From assembly GCA_910585545.1 (NCBI GenBank), contig CAJUFN010000010.1, positions 15,890 through 79,889 of the forward strand: DNA of 64,000 nucleotides. Direction: 5' to 3'. The notes below the pieces were generated by a model. It saw nothing but the letters and a program-made list of their open reading frames with translations. It was not told the origin of the DNA and searched no databases. The stretch comes from an uncultured Lachnospiraceae bacterium (GTDB taxonomy: Bacteria > Bacillota > Clostridia > Lachnospirales > Lachnospiraceae). Position 1 is the stretch's first letter; each line of letters begins with the position of its first letter. Made by a program: the position numbers and the translations under genes. Below, piece after piece: positions 40,725-50,300 of this stretch.

Positions 40725-40768
40725 ACCAAACCGTCAGAGGCTTTTTAAAAACCCTCTGACGGTTTGGT
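40725..40768. repeat. Palindrome P3 (pair 2, left)
   Basis: A 44-bp palindrome with 22-nt arms and one mismatched pair (GAGGC against CCCTC). It has the same core as P1 and P2 but different outer arms (ACCAAACC/GGTTTGGT). It starts 7 bp after the ABC ATPase stop. Confidence 0.9.
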
Positions 40769-40974
40769 GCAATTTTTAAATAAAAATAAACTTAAAATAA
40801 ATATTTATAAATAAAATGACTTAAAAAACAAAGGAAATGTGTTTGTATAAACAGAAAGATGAGAATAATTATACAAAATGAAAATTTTGCAAGCAAAATG
40901 AGCTAGACTTGCAAAGAATATGCAGAAAGCCTATAAAATAGCGGTTTTTTGAAAAAAGTAATTTTGAAAAAAAG
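40769..40974. other. AT-rich spacer between paired palindromes 3 and 4
   Basis: 206 bp, very AT-rich, no credible gene. A short GCAATTTT...AAAATTGC-like A/T structure and a TTTTGCAAGCAAAA dyad near 40887-40900 are the only features seen. Confidence 0.6.
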
Positions 40975-41018
40975 TCATCACCGTCAGAGGGTTTCTAAAA
41001 AGCCTCTGACGGTGATGA
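40975..41018. repeat. Palindrome P4 (pair 2, right)
   Basis: A 44-bp palindrome with two mismatched pairs and outer arms TCATCACC/GGTGATGA. Its 32-bp centre (40981-41012) matches the reverse complement of P3's centre at 31 of 32 positions but the direct strand at only 29, so the pair behaves like terminal inverted repeats. Confidence 0.9.
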
Positions 41019-41061
41019 GCAGGTGATGACGATGGTAATGAGAGAAAAGGAGGATGTATAG

Positions 41062-41412
41062 ATGTTATTTGTGGAATATCCAAAGTGTTCAACTTGTCAG
41101 AAAGCGAAGAGATGGCTGCAAGATAAAGGGGTGACTTTTGAGGCGCGCCATATTGTGGAGCAGAATCCGACGGCGGAGGAGTTAAAGAAATGGCATGAGC
41201 TGAGCGGTTTGCCGCTAAAGAGATTCTTTAATACGAGTGGTATGAAATACAAGGAGTTGGGATTGAAAGATAAGCTTCCGAACATGACAGAAGCAGAGCA
41301 ATATGAATTGTTGGCGACGGATGGAATGTTAGTGAAAAGACCGATTCTTGTTGGAGAGGATTTTGCAATTCCAGGTTTTAAAGAAAATGTCTGGGAAGAG
41401 GCTTGCAGATAA
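41062..41412 (+). CDS. ArsC/Spx/MgsR-family thioredoxin-fold protein
   Basis: A 116-residue protein of the arsenate reductase-like family. The N-terminal YPKCSTCQKAKRWL carries a CxxC motif at about residues 9-12, and the C-terminal part has LVKRPILVGEDFAIPGF, typical of YffB/Spx/ArsC members. It may be a redox regulator or glutaredoxin-like reductase; there are no ars genes nearby, so arsenate reduction is not supported. A strong AAAGGAGG box precedes ATG 41062. The SfsA-MutY fusion gene starts 13 bp after its stop, likely in the same operon. Confidence 0.85.
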   Translation: MLFVEYPKCSTCQKAKRWLQDKGVTFEARHIVEQNPTAEELKKWHELSGLPLKRFFNTSGMKYKELGLKDKLPNMTEAEQYELLATDGMLVKRPILVGEDFAIPGFKENVWEEACR

Positions 41413-41425
41413 GTGGTGCGGATAG

Positions 41426-43210
41426 ATGAAATATGAAAGAGTAGAGGAGGGACGTTTCTTGGAACGTCCCAATCGTTTTATTGCATATGTAGAAATTGCG
41501 GGAAAGATAGAAAAAGTGCATGTGAAAAATACCGGACGCTGTAGGGAACTCCTTGTTCCAGGGGCGCAAGTGTATCTTCAAAAGGCTGAAGAAGTATCAC
41601 AAGATAAGAAGCTTACAGAAAAAACAAGAAAAACGCAATGGGATCTGATTGGAGTAAAAAAAGGTGAAAATCTGGTCAATATGGACTCACAGATCCCCAA
41701 TAAAGTTGTGAAAGAATGGATTGAAAAAGGAAATTTGTTTTCGCAAAACGCAGTAATCTATCCAGAGAAAACATATGGAAATTCAAGATTTGATTTGTAT
41801 ATCGAGGATGGAGAGAAAAAAGCATTTATTGAAGTAAAAGGTGTTACATTGGAAGAGGACAAAACAGCAAAATTTCCTGACGCACCAAGCGAGCGAGCCA
41901 TCAAACATGTGGAAGAGCTTATCAAAGCAAAGGAAGCTGGATATGAGACATATGTTTTTTTTGTGATTCAGATGAAAGATATCCGTTATTTTACGCCAAA
42001 TGATCACACGCATCAGGCATTTGCAGAAGTATTAGACAAGGCAAAAAGAAGTGGTGTGAATATACTTGCATACGATTGTAATGTGAAGAAGAATTCTATT
42101 ACGCTCCGTAAAAAAATACCAGTTGTTTTAAAAAACGAAACACTTAAGCAGTTATCAGAGCCAATTGTAGACTGGTTTCGTGAAAATAAACGGCAGCTTC
42201 CATGGCGTGAGACGAAGGATCCGTATAAAATCTGGATATCGGAAATTATGCTGCAGCAGACTAGAGTAGAAGCAGTAAAACCATTTTATGAAAGATTCTT
42301 AAAAGAATTGCCCGATATCCATGCACTTGCTGAAGCACCGGAAGAAAAGCTTCTGAAATTGTGGGAAGGGCTTGGATATTATAATCGTATCCGTAATATG
42401 CAAAAAGCAGCAAAAGAGATGGAAGAGCAGCATGGCGGAACGTTTCCGAGGGGATATCAGGAGATTAGAAGTCTCACCGGAATTGGTAATTATACAGCAG
42501 GAGCGATTAGCTCTTTTGCATTTGGCATCGCGAAACCTGCAGTTGATGGGAACGTGCTTCGAGTTGTATCGAGAATCCTCGGAAGCCAAGAAGACATTAT
42601 GAAACAGTCTGTAAGGGATAGGATCGAAGATCAGCTGGAACTTGTGATTCCCAAAGATGCTGCAAGCGATTTTAACCAAGGGCTTATAGAACTTGGAGCA
42701 ATCATATGCGTTCCAAATGGTATGCCAAAATGTGAAATCTGTCCGGCAAGAAACTTGTGCAAGGCTAAAAAGGAAGATATGATCGATAAGATTCCGGTAA
42801 AGAAAAAAGCCAAAGAGCGGAAAATAGAAAAAAGAACCGTACTTATCTTTAAAGACGGAGAAAAAACAGCCATAAAAAAACGTCCGAAAAAAGGGCTGCT
42901 GGCAGGGCTTTATGAACTGCCCAATCTTGTAGGCCATCTTACACAAGAAGAAATCATCGCCCATAGTAAAGCAATCGGGCTTATGCCGGTGCGGGTAGAG
43001 AAGCTTGCCGATGCAAAACACATTTTTTCTCATGTCGAGTGGCATATGACGGGATATGCAATTCGCGTAGATGAACTGGAAAAATCATGCAAGGAAGAGA
43101 TGATTTTTATCCATCCACAGGAAATTGAACAGAAATATCCAATACCGGCAGCATTTGAAAGTTACACAAAATATATAAACATTCGTCTTGGACAGGAAAA
43201 ATATAAGTAA
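41426..43210 (+). CDS. mutY: SfsA-MutY fusion: nuclease-like domain plus A/G-specific adenine glycosylase
   Basis: A 594-residue two-domain protein. Residues about 1-235 are a complete SfsA domain (FLERPNRFIAYVEI, HVKNTGRCRELL, YGNSRFDLYIE, AFIEVKGVTLEE, FPDAPSERAIKH), a restriction-endonuclease-like fold reported to be a nuclease. Residues about 240-594 are a full MutY: catalytic Glu in WISEIMLQQTR (E273), helix-hairpin-helix LTGIGNYTAG, Asp in AVDGNVLRV (D374), an iron-sulfur ligand set C-x7-C-x2-C-x5-C, and a NUDIX-like C-terminal domain for 8-oxoguanine recognition. MutY removes A mispaired with 8-oxoG. The reading frame is continuous with no sign of a frameshift. Confidence 0.93.
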   Translation: MKYERVEEGRFLERPNRFIAYVEIAGKIEKVHVKNTGRCRELLVPGAQVYLQKAEEVSQDKKLTEKTRKTQWDLIGVKKGENLVNMDSQIPNKVVKEWIEKGNLFSQNAVIYPEKTYGNSRFDLYIEDGEKKAFIEVKGVTLEEDKTAKFPDAPSERAIKHVEELIKAKEAGYETYVFFVIQMKDIRYFTPNDHTHQAFAEVLDKAKRSGVNILAYDCNVKKNSITLRKKIPVVLKNETLKQLSEPIVDWFRENKRQLPWRETKDPYKIWISEIMLQQTRVEAVKPFYERFLKELPDIHALAEAPEEKLLKLWEGLGYYNRIRNMQKAAKEMEEQHGGTFPRGYQEIRSLTGIGNYTAGAISSFAFGIAKPAVDGNVLRVVSRILGSQEDIMKQSVRDRIEDQLELVIPKDAASDFNQGLIELGAIICVPNGMPKCEICPARNLCKAKKEDMIDKIPVKKKAKERKIEKRTVLIFKDGEKTAIKKRPKKGLLAGLYELPNLVGHLTQEEIIAHSKAIGLMPVRVEKLADAKHIFSHVEWHMTGYAIRVDELEKSCKEEMIFIHPQEIEQKYPIPAAFESYTKYINIRLGQEKYK

Positions 43211-43255
43211 GATAGAGTATTAAAAATTCTTTGAAAAAAATGCAACACATAAAAA

Positions 43256-43282
43256 CTGTCAGTAGGATACACCTACTGACAG
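43256..43282. terminator. Hairpin between the mutY fusion and the Ig-like gene
   Basis: A perfect 11-bp stem, CTGTCAGTAGG (43256-43266) with CCTACTGACAG (43272-43282), loop ATACA. On the minus strand it is followed by TTTTTATG, so it can terminate the Ig-like gene; for the plus strand the T tract is poor. Confidence 0.68.
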
Positions 43283-43407
43283 AACATACATATTTCTTAA
43301 AATTGTTTGCTTTGAGGAAACAATTTTTCGATAATGGGCGCATTGTTTTCGCCGTTTAAGGCAAAAATCCAATAGATGCGTTTATTGCGTGTAAATAGCT
43401 TTCTCTT

Positions 43408-43794
43408 CTAATGTGGCTGTAATTGTATCGCCTTCACGTAAGTATATCCACTTGTATCCTGCTTAGGAGCTGTGACAGTTACATTAATGATAGTATCCAT
43501 GAATTCGCCATAGAGAGTAATTGTAGTAGTACCCGGATTCTTTCCTACGATATAAATACTAAATGGATCCGTGTACTGAATGTCCGCTACAGAACTATCG
43601 GTATTAGAATAAGAAAGGAACGTATCTCTCATAGCAGGATGATATGCACCAGAAATTTCTCCTGGAACTAATGTTTGATCAAAGACTCTTGGGGGATACA
43701 TTGCAGCTTTTGCTTTTAGAGTGTTCGGCATAGCCAGCGCCGCGAAACAAAACATCATTACACACAAAATAAATGATAATATTTTTTTCTTCAT
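43408..43794 (-). CDS. Secreted protein with bacterial Ig-like domain
   Basis: A 128-residue exported protein: signal peptide (about 1-30, ending KAKAA) and one beta-rich domain (about 35-115) with DSSVADIQYTD and GKNPGTTTITLY, the pattern of bacterial Ig-like (BIG2-type) domains that mediate surface adhesion or spacing. There is no anchor, so it is presumably released or loosely bound. Past the TAG stop the same frame remains open for 36 codons to a TAA at 43297, possibly an eroded 3' extension. It is transcribed divergently from the GH84 gene. Confidence 0.78.
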   Translation of the reverse strand: MKKKILSFILCVMMFCFAALAMPNTLKAKAAMYPPRVFDQTLVPGEISGAYHPAMRDTFLSYSNTDSSVADIQYTDPFSIYIVGKNPGTTTITLYGEFMDTIINVTVTAPKQDTSGYTYVKAIQLQPH

Positions 43795-44327
43795 AATTAG
43801 TTCATCCTTTCTATTGATATATATTTACAAAAAATTGCAAATAATATCTTCTGAATATTTTGAAATGGCAATTAAAAATTCGAATTATAATTCATGAAAA
43901 TTAAAATAGTACGTACTCATTATGCTTATTCACATAATAAATGCAATAAAATGATATGTCAATAATAAAAAATGAAAAAATATAAAATATATAAAAAGAA
44001 TGTAATTAAAAAAAGAAAAACATATTTTTCGGCCTATACACCATCTGTGACTTACTAAATTTTCCCTAAAAAATGTTTCTTTTGCTTTTATAAGATTACG
44101 GATTCAAATTGCAAATTTCCTACAAGGCTTTTTTCAGCTAGTCTTTTAATATCTTTTGAAAAATTTTTGTATATAGATTAAGTCACACAATAAATACACT
44201 GAAGGTTGTGCATTCTATGCAAAAAAGGTAATATTTCTTTGCAAAACACAGCAAAATCATATATAATATCAATATATGTGGAAGCACATAGAGTAACCAT
44301 GCAAAAAAACAAGAAAGGGAGGAAGTT
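43795..44327. other. 533-bp AT-rich divergent intergenic region
   Basis: No gene is supported. It must hold the minus-strand promoter of the Ig-like gene and the plus-strand promoter of the GH84 gene. A 9-bp inverted repeat TGTGACTTA (44046-44054) / TAAGTCACA (44179-44187) spans 124 bp and could be a regulator-binding pair. Confidence 0.5.
44239..44267 (+). promoter_or_regulatory. Promoter of the GH84 gene
   Basis: TTGCAA (44239-44244), 17-bp spacer and perfect TATAAT (44262-44267), about 60 bp before the start codon and GGGAGG box. Confidence 0.75.
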
Positions 44328-47300
44328 ATGAAAAACAAAATAACGAAACGCTTGCTTGCTTGTGCACTTGCGATAGCTATGGTAATACCTAGCTATTGGG
44401 CGCCAGTAAAAGCAACAGAAAAAAATGCGGATGAATATCTCATATACCCGACGCCGCATTCCATGGAGTATCAAGAAGGTGATTATATCCTTCGCGATGA
44501 AATCAACGTCATCTATGATGATGAGATTGATGAGGCTACGAAAGACCGTATGCAGGAAGTTGCAGACTTAAAAGGTCTTGAAGTAGAGATTGCTGATGAA
44601 GCAGTAGACGGAAAAACAAATGTATACGTTGGTGTATATGGGGCAGAAGGTGATGCCAGCAGTTATATTGAAAGTGAATATGAGGTAGATGAGGCGTTGT
44701 TTGATAAAAACGACTCATATTTTCTTTCAAGTGATAACAACGTAATTTCTGTTCTTGGAAAGAATACAGATGCCAGTTTCTACGGATTGACAACTTTGTA
44801 TCACGTTTTTGCACAGATGGACAGCCTTACGATTCGTAACTTCAAAGTTGAAGACTGGGCAGATGTAGTAAGCCGTGGATTTATCGAAGGTTATTATGGA
44901 AATCCATGGTCTACAGAAGACCGTGCAAACTTAATGACATGGGGCGGATATTATAAACTGAATACATATTTCTATGCGCCTAAGGACGATCCAAAACATC
45001 GCGTGCAATGGGGTGTACTTTATACAGACGAGGAAATCGAAACAAAGATCAAACCGCTTGCAGAGGCAGGGAATGCATCCAAGTGCCGTTATGCATATGC
45101 ATTGCACCCATTTCCGGATTACTATAATACAGATAATAACTTAAGCTTTGGAGAAACATATGAAGAAGACCTGGCAAAATTAAAGGCAAAATTCAAACAG
45201 GTTATTGATGCTGGAGTTCGTCAGATTGCGATTCTTGCAGACGACTTCTGGAATCCGGGAGGAGAAAACGGTCTTCGTCTTCTTAACGATATGACGGACT
45301 GGCTGGAAAATGAAGTAAAACCCGAATATCCGGACATGAAGACAACGCTTCCATATGTACCGTTCGATTACATGGGCAATGGAAGTTCAAACGAACTGCA
45401 GATTTTAAAACAAACGCCAGAGAATGTACAGATCGTTATGACAGGTGGAAGAGTCTGGGGAGAAGTTACAGATAATTTCACTTCTACATTTACGAATAAT
45501 GTGGGAAGAGGACCATTCATGTGGATCAACTGGCCATGTAGTGACAATTCACATAAGCATCTGATTATGGGCGGATACAGTACCTTCCTTCATCCGGGAG
45601 TAAATCCGTCTAAAATACAGGGAATCATGTTAAACCCGATGCAGCAGTCAGAAGCAAGTAAGGTTGCTATCTTCGGTAATGCGACATATTCTTGGAACAT
45701 TTGGGATACAGAGGAAGAAGCAGCGAAGGCATGGGATGATTCATTCTCATTTGTAGACCATAACTCTGCTGTTCCGACAGCAGCATCTGATGCACTTCGA
45801 GAGATGTCAAAACACATGATCAATCAGAATATGGACGGTCGTGTTACAGCACTGCAGGAATCAGTAGAATTAAAAGAAATCCTGAACCCATTTAAGGAAA
45901 AACTGGAAAATGAAACAGTAACAGCAGCAGATGTAGACGAAGTGATCGAAGAATTCAAAATCTTACAGGATGCAGCAAGATTATATAAGAATTCCGGAAA
46001 CGAAGCAGTAAAAGGTCAGATTATCTACTGGCTTGATTGCTGGGAAGATACGACACAGGCAGCGATTGCATATTTGAATGGCGTGAAGAGCGCTATCGAA
46101 GGCGATATTTCTTCTGTACTTAGTTACAACACAGCCGGAAAAGAAGCGTTCGATCGTTCTAAAACACATGATTTTCTCTATGTAGATTATCAGGAAATCG
46201 CAGAAGTTGGTGTACAGCATATTGTACCGTTTATCAACACAATTGCAACTTATGTATCTACAAAAGCAGAGCTGGCATTAGATCCGGAAAAAGTAATTCA
46301 AACATATATTACAAGCCGTACAGATCAGCCATCCGGAAGCGTAGACAATATTTTTGATGGTGCTGACGGAACAAGCGCAATTTATAAGTCACCGAATACG
46401 ATTACTGCAGGCACATATGTAGGTGTGAAATACAGTAAAAAAATTGCGATCAATGATATCCGTTTCGTACTTGGCGCCGGAAAAGACCATTTTGACAAAG
46501 GCCGCCTCGAATATACAACAGACGGAGAAAGCTGGAATCCAATCGAGCTTATCGATATGGAAAATGAATTTGTAGGCGTAACAAACCAGCAGCAGGAAGT
46601 GGTTGTAGAGAAAGAAAATCTTCCAAATGGCTTTGAAGCTTTGGGAATTCGCTTTATAGCAACAGAAGACAATGCAAGAGACGCATGGTTAGAAGTTCGT
46701 GAAATCCAGATCAATAAGAAAAAAACAGCAGAGGAAACACCGGGAGGAGCAGAAAAATATACAGGAACTGTGACATTTGACGGTATTTCCGTACAAAGTG
46801 GTGAAATATCAAATATCTTTGATGGCGATGCTTCTACAGAAGCCATGCTTGCAAAGGGTCCATATGTTCAAGGCGATGCAGAAAGAGATGGAATTAATGC
46901 AGGAGCGTCTATGACAATTACCTTCGATGAACCGAAGACAGTTGGAAAATTCAGATTCCAGCAGGGTGCTTCTCGAGCAACTGACGTATTTACTAATGCA
47001 GATGTACAATATCAGGTAGAGGGCTCAGAGGAATGGGTAACCGTTGGAACACTGAATAGTGAAACAGATCAGACCATTGATTTTGGCGGTGTGGCAAATG
47101 TAAAAGCAATCAAGATATTAAATCAAGAACGTGTAGATGTTTGGGTACGTGTTGGTGAGATTACAATCAGCGGACCTGTTATAGATACAACGCCGATTAC
47201 CTATACAGTAATGAAACCATCGACATGGGGAGTTTATTCCGGACCAGAGAGCAAGATGTGGGATGGAGATGACAGTACATTTGTATGGTTTAACAAACCA

Positions 47301-50300
47301 GGAGAACTTGATACTTATGTAGGATATGACCTTGGAAAAGAGGCAGTTCTTGAGAGTGCTCATATTGTAGTAGGTGCAGGAGATGGTGATAAATTCACAC
47401 GTTATGCGGTTGAGACATCTGTAGATGGAAGTAAATGGACAGCAGTTGCCGGATATGCAGATTATCAAGGAGTAACAAGCGGCAAAGATGTTCTCGACAT
47501 AGAGCTTGGCGGAGTTGTTGCAAGGTATATCAGAGTCAGAAACCTTCAAGGCAGCGACAAATGGATTAAATTCTCTGAATTTACTGTAGAAGAAGTCAAA
47601 TCAGGAACGACAGACGGCGTATATACAAACATAGAAGATTCTTCACTGCTTACAAATATCGCAGGCGGATATCTTGCTTTACAGCCGACAAGAATTACAC
47701 TGGCACCAGGCGAATATGCAGGTCTTGATCTTAAGAACATTAAGACGATCACAGGCGTTGATGTGGAGGTTACAAAGGATGACAGCGTAAAACTTCAGTC
47801 TTCTATGAATACCGTAGAGTGGTCTGATGTTTCAGAAAATGGAAAATACAAAGATGCACGTTATGTGAGATTGTATAATGATGGTGATGCCAGCCAGCAA
47901 GTGGTAATCAATACATTTGCAGTATCTTACAATTATATTGCAGCGAAATCCGTAACAAGTGATATTTCTATGAATGACAGCGCACGTGATATGCGTGGCG
48001 GTGGAAACGTAGAAAATGTATTCGATGGCAATCTTTCTACATCCGGCTCTATCACAGGCCCACAGACAGAAGGAATGGCAATCACATTTGATTTAGGTCA
48101 GGTGAGAGATTTTGAAACCATTCGTTATTATGTAAATGAAAACAGTAAAGACTTCTTACGTTATGCAAAATTCGAAGTATCAAATAATCCGGAAGCAGCT
48201 GACGAGGATTGGACAGAAGTACTTATTGTTGGCGATGACAATTTCGAGAACACATCTAATGATACTGTAGCAAAGAATGGAAATGGTCTTGTGCACGATA
48301 CTCAGAATCCTGGTAATATGTATGCAGAGCGTACAGGCCTTGATGTGAGCGGACGTTACTTAAGAGTAGTTCCATTAAAGACATACAGTCATAGATGGAT
48401 TGATTTTGGAGAAATTCAGATCAATGGCGGAGCGTATGTTACAACAGAGGCAAACAAGGACGTGGTTGGCGATGTGACGGAAGAACCAGGTAAGACACCA
48501 TCTAATATGTTTGATGGCGATTACACAACGACATACAAAGCGAGTGCATCTGCAAGCAAATTCGTATATCGTATTTCCAACGCAATTGCACAGAGAACGA
48601 TTCGCATTATTCAGAATGGTAAAGTTTCTAATGCAAAAGTATCAGCAGTGATCTATAAAGACGGACAGAAAGAAACTGTAGAATTAGGAACGCTGAATCA
48701 GGTAATCAATGAATTTGCAGTAGAAGAAGGCGCTCGGATTTTGGAAATTATCGTGGAATGGGGTGAAGATATCCCTGAGATCGCGGAGATGAAGACATCT
48801 GAGAAAGCAAAAGAAAGTGTTGATAAATCCGCTTTGGAGGCAGCACTTGCAAAAGAGATGAATGATGCTTGGACCGCAGCAAGTAAAGCAGCTATAGAAG
48901 CGGCAAGAGCTACTGCAGAAGAGATTCAGGCAAATGAATACGTGACACAGAGTGTAATTGATTCCGCAGCAGGCGCTTTGGAAGCAGCTTATAGAAATGC
49001 AATCGTAAAAGGAAATACGGCAAACCTTGCAGCTGCATTAGAGAATAAAAAAGCACAGTATGAAGATGATGTGGAAATTTATTCTTCCAGAAGTTATGCA
49101 TCCTATGATGCAGTGATGAACCAGATTGCAGACGCGATTGCAGACTCAGAGAATATATCTGAAAAAGATATTCAGAATTTAGAAGAAAAACTTGCACAGG
49201 CAGAAGCAGAACTTGCATATTCAGCAGTCTGCAGAGAACGTGCCCAGTTAGAGCTTATGAATGATGAAGGCGTTTACAATGAAGCTGACTATACAAAAGA
49301 TTCTTACAAAGTATTTGCAGATGCAAAGGCAGCCTTAGAAGCAGCAATAGCAGCGGACAAAGAAGAACGCATGAATCCAAAAGAAATTGCAGTACTTCGT
49401 GATGCATACAAAAACGCGAAAGAGGGTCTTGTAAAGAATGGTGAAACACCGGCTCAAGCAGACAAAACAGATTTGTTTGAATTGATCAAATATGCGAACA
49501 GCCAGAAAGAAGATGCTAACTATCAGTGGGTTGTACAGACGGTTAAGAATGTATTTGAAGATGCGTTAACAAAAGCTCAGGAAGTATATGATGAACCATC
49601 CTCTACACAGGCACAAGTAGATGCAGCATATGATGTGCTTCTTAGCAGAGTACATCTCTTAGGATTTGTAGGAAATACAACAGACCTTCAGACTGCAGTA
49701 GCAGTTGCAAAAGGGGTTTCTACTGAAGGAAAGACAGAAGAGTCTGTGGCAGTATTAGAAGCAGCAATTGCTAAGGCAGAAAGAATGATTGAAGAAGCCA
49801 ATACGCTTCAGGAAGATCTGGATGCAATGATCATAGAGCTTCAGGATGCAATCGATGGTCTGGAAGATAAAGTTGTCATCGAAGTAAACAAAGATAAACT
49901 TTTGGAACTCATTGGCAAGGCGCAAGCGTATGACCTTACGAAGTATACAAAGATTACTGCGGACGGACTTAAAGTAGCTCTTGAAGGAGCACAAGGTGTA
50001 TATGATAATGCAGAGGCAGTACAGGAAGAAGTAGATAGTGCATATGAGAGTTTACGTGAGGCAATCTTCAACTTGAGAAAGATTCCGAACAAAGATGAAC
50101 TTCAAAATTTGGTTAACTCTGTGAAAGCAATGGATCTTGGTGTGTATACGGCTAAGACAGCAAGCGCAGTAAAGGCAGCGTATGCAAACGCAGTTGCAGT
50201 ACTCAATGATGATAATGCAACTGAAGACGAAGTAAAAGCAGCTGTTGCAGCTTTGAATACGGCCGTAGATAAACTTGCAGTAAAACCAGGTGAAGACAAG

